Shown here: positions 15,886 through 23,977 of the stretch, one piece after another
How the letters are laid out: each line of letters opens with the position of its first letter
Position numbering within the stretch: the stretch's first letter is position 1
NCBI GenBank assembly: GCA_031268245.1
Contig: JAIRXN010000104.1
Span: 1-39,848 of the forward strand
From: Treponema sp.
GTDB lineage: Bacteria; Spirochaetota; Spirochaetia; Treponematales; Breznakiellaceae
Length of the DNA stretch: 39,848 nucleotides
Direction: 5' to 3'
Notes under the pieces: model-generated
Database searches by the model: none
The model's input: only the letters and a program-made list of their open reading frames with translations
What the model was told of the DNA's origin: nothing
Program-made: the position numbers and the translations under genes

Positions 15886-16716
15886 TTAGCCGAAAGATTT
15901 AAGGATTTCCAAAACCTTGCCGGCACTGTCTGCTTCAAAACGAAGCACTGTTTTTGCGTCCAGACTTTTTGAGAGCCGGTGGGCCAGCAATTCCTGATCA
16001 ATGTTTGCAGGAACAAGGACAAGACAGGTAGAATCGGGGAGGGGGAACATGTTCCCCAGCGAAGAAACCGCCCCGGAAACCGCAGCGGGGAAATTTTTTT
16101 TGCCTTTATTGTCTTTCAGTATGATACCTCCCACTCCGTTTTCCCCCTCCATGGAACGGCGGATGAGGGTTTCAAGGCCGCCGTATTTCTCCCCCGTTAA
16201 AATCATGGAACGTTTTTTCATCCCCCGTTCCAGAAGCCCGCCCTTCTTTCCGGGGGAAGTTTTCTGCCGGAAAATCAGCGCTTCCTTGAGTTTTCTGAGC
16301 AGGAGCATGAGGCTTTCGGGATTGAGTCCGCCTTCTTCAATACAGAGAAATAAATTCCGGCAGGGATTCTTTCCGTCAAGAGGGAAAAACCAGGCCCGGC
16401 CTCCTGCCGGAACAATACCGTTCAGGTTATCTTCCAGACGCCGGTAATCGCCTGTGTTTTCAGGAATCTTCCGGAGAGGGAAACGTAATTTTCCCTTTCC
16501 CGCACCGCTTGAAGCATAGCAGACATAATCCCCTTCACAGAGCGTAAAACAGAATCCTGCCTGAAAAGGCCCGTAGGCCTTGAGGAGGTTCAATGCCGTA
16601 TCGACAGTAGAATCGCTGCGGGGAAGACGGAGGATGCGGTTTTTTAGAGCTTCCCCCATATTGTCAATAGTACCGGAGTAACTGCTTTTTGTGGCGGCTT
16701 TACTTAAAAGCCCCAT
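15886..16716 (-). CDS. Unknown 276-residue cytosolic protein of the Maf operon
   Basis: No family is recognised. The protein has no signal peptide or transmembrane segment. It begins MGLLSKAATK, contains a first globular part with AGFCFTLCEGDYVCYASSG (a GAF-like beta pattern, uncertain), a basic middle (RQKTSPGKKGGLLERGMKKR) and a C-terminal alpha/beta part ending VLRFEADSAGKVLEILKSFG. Its ATG overlaps the upstream acidic gene's stop (TAATG) and its own stop is one base from the next start, so it is tightly coupled in the operon. A structural or regulatory partner of the glycosylation proteins is the simplest guess. Confidence 0.65.
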   Translation of the reverse strand: MGLLSKAATKSSYSGTIDNMGEALKNRILRLPRSDSTVDTALNLLKAYGPFQAGFCFTLCEGDYVCYASSGAGKGKLRFPLRKIPENTGDYRRLEDNLNGIVPAGGRAWFFPLDGKNPCRNLFLCIEEGGLNPESLMLLLRKLKEALIFRQKTSPGKKGGLLERGMKKRSMILTGEKYGGLETLIRRSMEGENGVGGIILKDNKGKKNFPAAVSGAVSSLGNMFPLPDSTCLVLVPANIDQELLAHRLSKSLDAKTVLRFEADSAGKVLEILKSFG

Positions 16717-18749
16717 TAAACCAACCCCAATTCCTTGAAGAGCTTTTTATAGGTATCAAAATATTCAGACCGGGCGAATTCTTCTATTTTTTCTTCCGGC
16801 AGGGATTCGAGGAGTTGATCCATGTAGGAAAGAACGGTTTTGAGTTCCTCCCTGATGCCGCCGGGAACTTTTTCTTCGGTTTCAACATCCCCTGCTTCCG
16901 TTTCGGCTCCTGTCTCTTCCCCGAAGCTTAGCTCTTCGTCCGCATCCGGATTACCGGCTTCCGTATCAAAAGAGATCTCATCGTCGACAGCGCCGCCGCT
17001 TTCAACGGCAAACTCTTCCTCTGCAAGTTCACTGTCATTCACATTGAAATCATCGGCGCTTTCTTCTATGCCTATGCTTTCCTCTTCCGTATCCGGAGAT
17101 GCATCGAAGGGATTCTCGTCAGCCTCAACAATAAAACCTTCGGGAATGCTCTGGGAAAGATCCTCTTCTTCTTCTCCGGCGCCGTTCTCTTCTCTGTGCA
17201 AATCTATGGTAATTTCTTCAGCACCGCCTTCGGCAAAACTCTCTTCCTCAAAGTCCTCCGCGGCAATACTCTCTTCAATACTGATGCTGTCAAGAGTGGG
17301 TTCCTCTACGGGATTTTCCGTAATCTCCCCGGCAAAATCCGGTTCATCAATTACAGCATCACTCAGGTCAAGAGAAATTTCCTCGAAGTCGCCGGATTCC
17401 GCATTTTCTTCCGTTGCTCCCAGAGGATCCTCTTCCAGATAACTTGTATCCTCGGGTGCGGCAGTTATGGGCAGAGCCCCTTCTTCGCGAAGGCTTTTGA
17501 GTTCCGCCGCATCCTTTTCTTCAAGATCGTCGATGGTGAGGGGCTCGTCTTCTTCATCAAAGCTGAAAGGTTCGCTCTCCGCTTCTATCTTGGTTTCACC
17601 GCTCAGTTCATCCAGATCGGAATCAGAAAGATCGAGATCTATGTCAATATTATCAAAGGATTTACCGCTTCCCTCATCCGGGCTTATATCAATATCCCCG
17701 GAATCGGCTTTTTCCGTCCCGGTCTCTTCGCTTTCCGGATTTTCATTGAGAATATCTTCCTTTTCGGAAAGGGAAAAATCTTCTTCCCCCGCCGTTTTTT
17801 CATCCGGCCCCCCGGACAGATCCCCTGTATCCAAAGTTCCGGTTGCATCCTCACCGGATTCTTCGGTAAAATCTGCAGTATTGAGAATGTTATCAAGTTC
17901 GTCTCCGGTAAGAGCGATTTTTTCATCTTCTTCTTCATCAAAGAAACCGCCCTGTTCTTCCCCGGCAGGAGCGCCGGACTTAAGAACGATAAATTCCTTT
18001 TTCAGGGTTGAAAGTTCTACGCGGATAGACGAAAGCTCTTCGGCTATCTTCATTAAAAGCTTGGTGGAAAGATCCGTTGCAGTCTCCGTATGCGTTGCCT
18101 GCGGCTTTTCTCCGGTTTCTGTTTCTGTGGAAAAACCGGTGTCCATGTCGGCGGAAGGTTCTTCGAGGGTTTCAGGAGCATCTTCGAGGAAGTCGCTTAT
18201 CGGTACTTCGGAGAATCCTTCATCCGTTTCGGATCTCTCTTCTGTAGGGGTAAAGCTGCTTTCATTGAGAGGGGAGTCATGCGCCTCGCCCGCAGGCTCG
18301 CTTAAGGTTTCAAAATCCACCAGTTCAGGCTTGGATAAATCCTCTTCTTCAACAGAAGACTCTTCCACAGATATATCTTCTTCGGTATCTTCTATAGGAA
18401 TGTCCAGGTCCGGGAAGTCCATGCCGTCCCCGGAATCCTCCTCCGGGAAATCAAACGACAAAGATTCCTCTTCCGCGGCTGCCTTTGCATCTGCGGCAAA
18501 ATCGTCTTCGGGCAGGGAGAGATCTTCATTGGGAAGATTCGGATCAAAATCGCCTGAATCTCCGGTTTCCTGGTGAGAATTCTCCTGACTAGCTGAGGAA
18601 AGATCCTGAGGTTCGCTCTTTACCCATACCCCGTATTCATCCAGTTCATCGGCGGATCCAATCGTACTACGATCCGAATATATTGAAGGACGGGATGCGT
18701 TATTTTTTTCAGCTCCGGAATTCCCGGAAGGCTTTTTATCTTTTGCCAT
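16716..18749 (-). CDS. Very acidic low-complexity 677-residue protein
   Basis: The sequence is dominated by Glu, Asp and Ser, with recurring short units of the pattern (D/E)-I-(S/T/D)-(I/L/F)-(D/E), for example EISLDLSD, DIDLDLSD, EITIDLH and EISFDTE. Three parts look less disordered: an N-terminal DELDEYGVWVKSEPQDL (34-50), a predicted coiled coil of about 227-258 (LSTKLLMKIAEELSSIRVEL onward), and a C-terminal helical module (about 633-677) with LKTVLSYMDQLLESLPEEK and FDTYKKLFKELGLV. No signal peptide or membrane segment is present. GGGAG lies seven bases before the ATG. It is the first gene of the Maf operon. Function is unknown; a scaffold is plausible. Confidence 0.8.
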   Translation of the reverse strand: MAKDKKPSGNSGAEKNNASRPSIYSDRSTIGSADELDEYGVWVKSEPQDLSSASQENSHQETGDSGDFDPNLPNEDLSLPEDDFAADAKAAAEEESLSFDFPEEDSGDGMDFPDLDIPIEDTEEDISVEESSVEEEDLSKPELVDFETLSEPAGEAHDSPLNESSFTPTEERSETDEGFSEVPISDFLEDAPETLEEPSADMDTGFSTETETGEKPQATHTETATDLSTKLLMKIAEELSSIRVELSTLKKEFIVLKSGAPAGEEQGGFFDEEEDEKIALTGDELDNILNTADFTEESGEDATGTLDTGDLSGGPDEKTAGEEDFSLSEKEDILNENPESEETGTEKADSGDIDISPDEGSGKSFDNIDIDLDLSDSDLDELSGETKIEAESEPFSFDEEDEPLTIDDLEEKDAAELKSLREEGALPITAAPEDTSYLEEDPLGATEENAESGDFEEISLDLSDAVIDEPDFAGEITENPVEEPTLDSISIEESIAAEDFEEESFAEGGAEEITIDLHREENGAGEEEEDLSQSIPEGFIVEADENPFDASPDTEEESIGIEESADDFNVNDSELAEEEFAVESGGAVDDEISFDTEAGNPDADEELSFGEETGAETEAGDVETEEKVPGGIREELKTVLSYMDQLLESLPEEKIEEFARSEYFDTYKKLFKELGLV

Positions 18750-18973
18750 TAACAGCTCCCTCTATTTAGACAACATGTATTGTAAAATATCGGCTAATTT
18801 ATCTGATTTTTGTAGCCTTTTTACCGAAAAGCGAACAAAAACTCTTCGGATCATGGTAGCCGTGGTTTTTCCGGTTGTCAATCAGGTAAATCTGCAGGAC
18901 TGATCCGGGATGAGGAGAGTCTCCCGGATTTGCTCCCTCAAGTATAAGCCGGAAGCATCCGTAAATTGATCTA
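18750..18973. promoter_or_regulatory. Divergent intergenic region with hairpin
   Basis: This 224-base gap separates the leftward Maf operon from the rightward ftsB-like gene. It contains a perfect 8-base inverted repeat ATCCGGGA (18903-18910) / TCCCGGAT (18922-18929) and, six bases before the ATG at 18974, TAAATT (18962-18967), a possible -10. An open frame on the minus strand (18799-18996) has no ribosome binding site or recognisable product. No RNA gene was recognised. Confidence 0.4.
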
Positions 18974-19417
18974 ATGAGAGCCTGCAAATACCTCATCGTT
19001 CCATGGACAGTAGTTGCTGTTTATGCACTATCTTCTCTTCTGACCGGGGCGATAGGATTTTCTTCATTCAGGCAGCTTGAAAATGAAAAATACCGCCAGG
19101 AAAAAAACATGGAACAGCTCAAGCTTATCAACGGCGACCTGAAAAATACTACCGACAGTCTTCTCTATGACAAGGATACCCTGGGAGTATATGCCCGCGG
19201 CCTGGGTTATGGGAAACCCGGTGAAGTATACCTCCGCATCGTCGGTTTGGGGGGCCTGAAAAAGACCAAGACCGAAGCGGGCGAACTTGTCCTGGCAAAA
19301 AAACCGGAATACATTGGCGATACGGTTCTGAAACTGACTGCGCTGCTCTCCGGGGCCCTGGTTTTTGCAATTTTACTGTTCTTCGATGTCCTGAGTATCC
19401 GCAAAAACCCGCGTTAA
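18974..19417 (+). CDS. FtsB/DivIC-like septum formation initiator
   Basis: This 147-residue protein has an N-terminal transmembrane helix (about 9-29), a short coiled coil (about 34-63) and then LLYDKDTLGVYARGLGYGKPGEVYLRIV. That matches the FtsB/DivIC pattern in which the coil is followed by a YARxxLGYxxPGEV-type motif. Unusually it has a second hydrophobic helix near the C-terminus (about 117-139). Family members bridge the FtsQ and FtsL proteins at the division septum. No Shine-Dalgarno is present, and a -10-like TAAATT ends six bases before the ATG. The stop codon lies inside a short repeat shared with the convergent gene. Confidence 0.72.
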   Translation: MRACKYLIVPWTVVAVYALSSLLTGAIGFSSFRQLENEKYRQEKNMEQLKLINGDLKNTTDSLLYDKDTLGVYARGLGYGKPGEVYLRIVGLGGLKKTKTEAGELVLAKKPEYIGDTVLKLTALLSGALVFAILLFFDVLSIRKNPR

Positions 19418-19433
19418 ATCAGCGCTTCCCTAG
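19416..19433. repeat. Short dispersed repeat (AATCAGCGCTTCCCTAG) between convergent stops
   Basis: AATCAGCGCTTCCCTAG (19417-19433) differs by one base from 39783-39799 and is closely related to the arms of the terminator at 39665-39705. Here it overlaps the last bases of the ftsB-like stop codon and contains the stop codon (TAG on the minus strand) of the gene ending at 19430. Confidence 0.5.
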
Positions 19434-20266
19434 CGCGGAAGTTTTTTCCACTCCAGTTCCTGCACATCCCTGAGAATTATTTCCTCCAGAATTTCCCCAT
19501 CCATTTTGGCCTTTGCGGCAAATTTTAAACCCCTAAGTACCGTCCCATTCTCGCAGAGTATGAATTCCCACTCCATCGGAGGAGCCGCTTCGGCCATTTT
19601 CCGGGCCGCCTCTATCGGCAGAGGGTGATAATAGCGTAACGAATTGGGGGAATTCTGGCGCACATGCAGGATATTATCGTCTATCGAATAGCTTAGTACC
19701 ATCTGGGCGCCGGAAGAGAAGATGGCTATACCCCGGCCGCTTCTCTGGAAACGGATCATCTCTATTCCCTGTTCTCCCTGCCAGGTTCCAAGAAGGCTGT
19801 TTGTGTCTATCTTTTCCGGATCGGAGTTTCCCGCTTTGGAAGCTGCGGCCGGGGAAATGTCGCCGCTTAAGGAAAAGGCGTTTGCAAGGAAGGAGCGGGC
19901 CTTGAGCACCATTTCTCCGGCGGATTTATACACCGAAGTAAAGGAATTCTTTTCTCCGGTGGAAAGCTTGTCGATCTGAAGCATGAATATACGGCTTTCC
20001 CGTTCCAGATAGATACTGCCCGAAATCACAAAATCTATAAACGGCGTTTTGCTTTTATTTTCATCGTTCAAATTGGCCGGGGAGGAAACCAGTTCGCCAA
20101 AATCCTGAAGGTAGGAGAGGATCAGGGACTCGACAAGCTTTTTTTCGTTTGAGCTGATGCCTTCGGCCATCAAAGCGTCAAAACGGATACCCGGCCTGTC
20201 ACTTTGAGCCCCCGCAAACAGGGGGATGAAAAAAACTGCAAAACCTGTAAGGATTCGCCGCCTCAT
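19430..20266 (-). CDS. Exported unknown protein with LpoB/CsgG-like N-terminal part
   Basis: This 278-residue protein has a clear signal peptide (MRRRILTGFAVFFIPLFAGA, cleavage near AGA|QS) and no lipobox cysteine. The first half (about 25-135) has an alternating pattern ending in DFVISGSIYLERESRIFMLQ and IDKLSTGEKN. This resembles the ADYxxxGxI and TG-containing strands of LpoB/CsgG/TolB-N type periplasmic domains (weak, by eye). The second half contains LLGTWQGEQGIEMIRF, a lipocalin-like strand start of unknown meaning. There is no Shine-Dalgarno; TATAAT ends six bases before the ATG. It is convergent with the ftsB-like gene. Confidence 0.62.
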   Translation of the reverse strand: MRRRILTGFAVFFIPLFAGAQSDRPGIRFDALMAEGISSNEKKLVESLILSYLQDFGELVSSPANLNDENKSKTPFIDFVISGSIYLERESRIFMLQIDKLSTGEKNSFTSVYKSAGEMVLKARSFLANAFSLSGDISPAAASKAGNSDPEKIDTNSLLGTWQGEQGIEMIRFQRSGRGIAIFSSGAQMVLSYSIDDNILHVRQNSPNSLRYYHPLPIEAARKMAEAAPPMEWEFILCENGTVLRGLKFAAKAKMDGEILEEIILRDVQELEWKKLPR

Positions 20267-20272
20267 ATAACT

Positions 20273-20301
20273 ATTATAACCGCTTTCCCCTGTGTTTGTA
20301 A
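20273..20301 (-). promoter_or_regulatory. Promoter of the exported protein gene, leaderless type
   Basis: On the minus strand, TTACAA (20301-20296), a 17-base spacer and a perfect TATAAT (20278-20273) are followed by AGTTAT and then the ATG. The spacing predicts transcription starting at or next to the start codon. Confidence 0.55.
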
Positions 20302-20325
20302 GCCTTGCCGCGGATGCCTTTCATT

Positions 20326-20787
20326 TCATTGTAAACCACGGCGAAATTCTCTGGCAATGTCCCGTTTGACATCCCGTTCCCGTATGTCGGCCCGTTTGTC
20401 AAAGAGTTTTTTCCCTTTACAGAGTCCCAATTCTACCTTGACCCGGTTTTTTTTGAAGAAAAAGGACAGGGGAATGAGCGTATATCCCTTTTCTTCCACC
20501 CGCCGTCTAATCCGCTTAATCTCTTCCCGGTGGAGGAGGAGCCGCTTTTTCCGGTCGGGATCGTGGTTGAATATTGATGAAAAAGGATTTTCCGCAACTC
20601 TCAGGGAACGGAGCCAAATTTCCCCTTCAATAACTTCCGCCCATGCATCCGGGAACGAGATCTTTCCCTCCCGGAAGGACTTTACCTCTGTCCCGAAAAG
20701 CTCTATGCCGCACTCATAGGTATCGTCTACCGCATAATCATGCCGGGCCCTGCGGTTTACCGCAATGATCTTGACGCCTTCGCTCAT
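20326..20787 (-). CDS. smpB: SsrA-binding protein
   Basis: This 153-residue protein carries tmRNA to stalled ribosomes for trans-translation. Family landmarks are NRRARHDYAVDDTYECGIEL near the start, GTEVKSFREGKISFPDAWA, the HDPDRKKRLLLHREEI segment and the basic C-terminal KKLFDKRADIRERDVKRDIA. The length is normal. It begins two bases after the stop of the PEGA/FGE-like gene, so it is probably co-transcribed with it. No tmRNA gene was found in the flanking sequence. Confidence 0.97.
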   Translation of the reverse strand: MSEGVKIIAVNRRARHDYAVDDTYECGIELFGTEVKSFREGKISFPDAWAEVIEGEIWLRSLRVAENPFSSIFNHDPDRKKRLLLHREEIKRIRRRVEEKGYTLIPLSFFFKKNRVKVELGLCKGKKLFDKRADIRERDVKRDIAREFRRGLQ

Positions 20788-20789
20788 GC

Positions 20790-22154
20790 CTATTCCGTAT
20801 TCTTGCGGGCAATAACAGGCCGGAAGCCTGTCAGGGGGGAGCAGCTTTCCGGAGGAAGGGAAGCGTATCCGCCCTTACCGTTTCTCAGGCTCCGTTCCGG
20901 AGACCCTACCGCTTCAATGGCCCCGGCCGGGGCGGAAAGACGGGAAAGCGGCGCATAAGGGTCCGCGCACCATTCCCAGATTTCAAAGTCCCCTCCGGAA
21001 GCTTCGTATTCGGCTTCTCCGGGAAGACGAATCTCCCAGCCTGAAGGCAGCCTGTCTCCCGCTTCAATGCTTAACCAGCGGCAGAATGCTTCCGCCGCAT
21101 ACCAGGAGACGGCAGTCTGCCAGGGGAAGGGAAAACTCTCTTCACGGAAGAGGTACTCATCACTTACCAAGCCTTCGATAACCATGGCGTCCCGTCCCTC
21201 TTCGCCCCAGCGGGGATTGGCGGCGGTAAAGGCTTCCCAGGACTCTGTCCCGGCAGGCATATCCGCAATGCTGAAGTCTTCACCGGGAACAGGGTAAAAA
21301 TTGACGCCCTCAAGCCGCAGTGCCGGGGGATCTTCTTTGGCGCGTGAAGGGGATTCTGCAGGAAGCGGAAGAGTATAACCCTTGAAAAGCTCCGCATTTT
21401 CTTCCGGCAGCAGGGCGGCAAATAGGGAAAGGGCCTCGGGGTTTTCGGAAAGGTAATCCAGAACTTTTTCCGCCGAACGGGAAAGGCTCAAGGGGGAGGA
21501 GGAGATTCCCCCGTTATCGATCAGGCAGCGGGACCGGACAAGATCCCGGAAACTTGCCCTGGTCACGGCAAAACGGGCCGCGGCATGGAGTATCCCCTCC
21601 GCGGAAGAGTCTGAAGAAGCCGCGGCTGCGGCAAACGCAGGCCCGAGCCTGTAGGCGCCTTCGGAGAGGCTTAGGGGTATCTGCCAGGAGAGGGTAGGTT
21701 CCCCCCCGAATGTCCAGGCCGCATAAGCGGCTGCCGTTTCGGCAAAGGCATCAAAGGGATCCGGACTTGAAAGTTCCGCCTTGACACTGATCCGCCGGGG
21801 AAAGAAGAGGGAAAACAGGAGCCTTCCGGGAATTTCCATTTCACTTTCCCATGAATTAAAGCCCGGAAGAACCGCCTCAAGATGATGATCTCCCCGGCTT
21901 ATAAAAACTTTGCAGGGACTGGTATCTATATACACCCCATCCACCCGGAAGGCTGCGCCCCTGGGCTCCGATTCTACGATAACAAGACTTCCCGGACGGT
22001 AAAGTCCGGGGAAAAGGAACAGAAAAAAGAGGATGACGAGGATGATTACAAGGTAGAGAAACGCCAGATAATGGCCCGGTTTGATTCCGAGTATGGGCTT
22101 AAGGCGGACTACATCGTCTTCCGGCATTTTGAGATTATAAGTCCTGGAAAACAT
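20790..22154 (-). CDS. Membrane-anchored PEGA plus FGE/sulfatase-modifying-like protein
   Basis: This 454-residue protein has one transmembrane helix (about 29-51), then a PEGA domain (about 57-125; SEPRGAAFRVDGVYIDTSPC with the GxxxL strand pattern). A long Ala-rich helical middle follows. The C-terminal third resembles formylglycine-generating-enzyme (SUMF1/EgtB) folds: AVSWYAAEAFCRWLS, then RLPGEAEYEASGG, EIWEWCADPY and a final TGFRPVIARK. The FGE copper-binding cysteine pair is not evident, so a structural or binding role is more likely than catalysis. The bulk is expected outside the inner membrane. It probably forms an operon with smpB. Confidence 0.78.
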   Translation of the reverse strand: MFSRTYNLKMPEDDVVRLKPILGIKPGHYLAFLYLVIILVILFFLFLFPGLYRPGSLVIVESEPRGAAFRVDGVYIDTSPCKVFISRGDHHLEAVLPGFNSWESEMEIPGRLLFSLFFPRRISVKAELSSPDPFDAFAETAAAYAAWTFGGEPTLSWQIPLSLSEGAYRLGPAFAAAAASSDSSAEGILHAAARFAVTRASFRDLVRSRCLIDNGGISSSPLSLSRSAEKVLDYLSENPEALSLFAALLPEENAELFKGYTLPLPAESPSRAKEDPPALRLEGVNFYPVPGEDFSIADMPAGTESWEAFTAANPRWGEEGRDAMVIEGLVSDEYLFREESFPFPWQTAVSWYAAEAFCRWLSIEAGDRLPSGWEIRLPGEAEYEASGGDFEIWEWCADPYAPLSRLSAPAGAIEAVGSPERSLRNGKGGYASLPPESCSPLTGFRPVIARKNTE

Positions 22155-22180
22155 AGTGTCAATTGAGCCGGTTCTAATGC

Positions 22181-22209
22181 TTGTATGAAAGAGGTCTTCG
22201 TGCTAAATT
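22181..22209 (+). promoter_or_regulatory. lepB promoter, leaderless type
   Basis: TTGTAT (22181-22186), a 17-base spacer ending in TGC, and TAAATT (22204-22209) form an extended -10 promoter. The -10 ends seven bases before the ATG at 22217 and no Shine-Dalgarno is present. A TTG at 22181, in frame with lepB, is then part of the -35 and not the start codon. Confidence 0.5.
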
Positions 22210-22216
22210 TGTTTAT

Positions 22217-23218
22217 ATGACAATGGCGCGGAATGCGAAAGAGACAGGGTTCTTTGACCGCCTGCAGGGTATTACCGAGGCTTTTCTCACCAGGAGGCGG
22301 CGGATAAAACGGCTGCGGAAAGAGAAACAGCAGAAAAAGAATCCCGTCCTGGACTGGCTGGAAGCTTTTCTATGGGCTGCCGGAGTTGTCCTGCTCATCA
22401 ATCAGTATCTCTTTCAGGCGTATCAGATCCCTTCAGGCTCCATGATAGACACCCTGCTGATTGGGGATCACATCTTTGTGAACAAGCTTATCTACGGCCC
22501 GGAATTGCTTCCCGGTCTTGCCAAGCTTCCCAGCCCCGTAAAGCCGAAGCGGAACGATATCGTCATCTTTGAAAACCCTTCGTATATTTCCAGGGGGCCT
22601 GTCTTTGATATTGCCCAGCGGATCATCTATATGCTCACCCTCTCCCTCGTGGATATAGATAAGGATGAAGCCGGGGAGCCTAAGGCCCATTTTTTGATCA
22701 AACGGGCAGTAGGCATGGGGGGCGACCATTTCACTATGGAAAAGGGAAACATGAGCATCCGTTTTGCCGGGGAAGACCGTTGGGTGGATGAACGGGATTA
22801 CCAGAAGGCCAGGGGCTGGAAACACCGGCTCTCCCGGCTCGTTCCCGAAGACGCATACCCCGTGCTGGAAGCGGCGGGGAAACGTGCGGCTTGGCAGGAT
22901 CTGGGCCTTACACCGCCGAAGCGACTCATGGAGGCGTCGGCGGCTCTTAACGGCATGCGCTATCCGGATTTTATTGCCCTGGAACGGAGCAGGCTCCGGG
23001 CTCTCAGAAGTTTTGAGCCTGAGGAAGAAAGATACCGTATGCTCCTGGCCCGTCACCGGCTTGGCTGGTATGTGCCTGCAAACCGTCTTCTGCCCCTGGG
23101 GGATAACCGGGACAATTCGAGAGACGGCCGCTACTTTGGACCCGTGCGGAGGACAAAGGTGCTGGGTCAGGGTTCGCTAAAATACTGGCCCCTGGGACGT
23201 ATCGGGTTTATTAATTAG
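22217..23218 (+). CDS. lepB: Signal peptidase I
   Basis: This 333-residue inner-membrane protease cuts signal peptides from exported proteins. One transmembrane helix lies at about 47-64. The catalytic serine is S75 in QIPSGSMIDTLLIGD and the catalytic lysine is K162 in FLIKRAVGMGGD. The box E sequence is GDNRDNSRDGRYFGPV near the C-terminus. Between the lysine box and box E there is a long insertion of about 120 residues, larger than in E. coli LepB. The N-terminus is strongly basic (RRRRIKRLRKEKQQKK). Starts at 22217 or 22223 are both possible. A second signal-peptidase-like gene follows 30 bases later. Confidence 0.93.
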   Translation: MTMARNAKETGFFDRLQGITEAFLTRRRRIKRLRKEKQQKKNPVLDWLEAFLWAAGVVLLINQYLFQAYQIPSGSMIDTLLIGDHIFVNKLIYGPELLPGLAKLPSPVKPKRNDIVIFENPSYISRGPVFDIAQRIIYMLTLSLVDIDKDEAGEPKAHFLIKRAVGMGGDHFTMEKGNMSIRFAGEDRWVDERDYQKARGWKHRLSRLVPEDAYPVLEAAGKRAAWQDLGLTPPKRLMEASAALNGMRYPDFIALERSRLRALRSFEPEEERYRMLLARHRLGWYVPANRLLPLGDNRDNSRDGRYFGPVRRTKVLGQGSLKYWPLGRIGFIN

Positions 23219-23248
23219 AGAGTCTGTCTATAAGCAGGAAGAAAGACG

Positions 23249-23974
23249 ATGTTTTATAAGGGGCGGAAATACAGCTACAAAGACCAAAAGAGCCAGAGGC
23301 AAAAAATTCTCTGGATCTTCCTCTGTGTCGTCATAATTTTTGCGGTATACAATTCCCTCTCTTCATTCTTTTTTTCCATGCGGGTGCTGGAGAACAATAC
23401 CATGCAGCCGGAATTGAAGCCCGGCGAGCGTTTTATTTTTTCTTCCTTTCCTGTGTATTCATTTTTTTCGAGCATCAATGCCCTTAAGAGGATTCCTTTC
23501 CGGCGGGGGGATATTGTTCTTGTTGATACAGGAACCGGAGAGAAGCGGAGTGTAGTTCAGATGCTGCTGGACGGCGTTATCCGTTTTTTTACCGCCCAGC
23601 GGATAGGGCTTGCCGAGGTGGAAAATTCAACCTATATCAAAAGAGTAATAGCTCTGCCGGGAGACGAGATTGTCATGACTAATTTTGTCATGAGGGTTAA
23701 GACAGAGGAGAGTTCCTACAGCCTTACCGAATTTGAACTTTCACAGAGACCTTACGAAGTGACGATACCTCAAATTCCCGCTCTCTGGGACGATTCCATG
23801 CCTTTTTCAAGAAACATGGAGACGGTAAGTCTTGGGCCGGATGAATGCTTTGTCCTTTCCGATGACAGAAGTAATACCAACGATTCCCGTACCTGGGGGC
23901 CCATTCCCCTGAACAGAATAAGCGGCAGGGCGATCTTCCGTTACTGGCCGCTTACCCGTCTGGGCCCTCCCTGA
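23249..23974 (+). CDS. Divergent signal peptidase I paralogue with Thr at the catalytic position
   Basis: This 241-residue protein has an N-terminal transmembrane helix (about 19-41), then LENNTMQPELKPGERF. Alignment with SGSM of LepB puts threonine T51 where the catalytic serine should be. The lysine box is intact (YIKRVIALPGDEI, K131), and box E reads LSDDRSNTNDSRTWGPI. It is thus either a threonine-nucleophile peptidase or a non-catalytic partner of the adjacent LepB. A ribosome binding site (GGAAGAAAG) precedes the ATG. It lies between lepB and hemW in one rightward unit. Confidence 0.82.
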   Translation: MFYKGRKYSYKDQKSQRQKILWIFLCVVIIFAVYNSLSSFFFSMRVLENNTMQPELKPGERFIFSSFPVYSFFSSINALKRIPFRRGDIVLVDTGTGEKRSVVQMLLDGVIRFFTAQRIGLAEVENSTYIKRVIALPGDEIVMTNFVMRVKTEESSYSLTEFELSQRPYEVTIPQIPALWDDSMPFSRNMETVSLGPDECFVLSDDRSNTNDSRTWGPIPLNRISGRAIFRYWPLTRLGPP

Positions 23975-23977
23975 TCC

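Noticed and set aside
17196..18576. Long plus-strand frames opposite the acidic gene
   Set aside because: Ser-rich or Phe/Ile-rich translations are the mirror of GAA/GAT-rich codons on the other strand; no start signals.
18799..18996. 65-codon minus-strand frame in the intergenic region before the ftsB-like gene
   Set aside because: No ribosome binding site, no recognised domain, and overlaps the start of the ftsB-like gene.
20267..20325. Search for a tmRNA gene next to smpB
   Set aside because: The flanking gaps are too short and contain no tRNA-like acceptor or tag reading frame.
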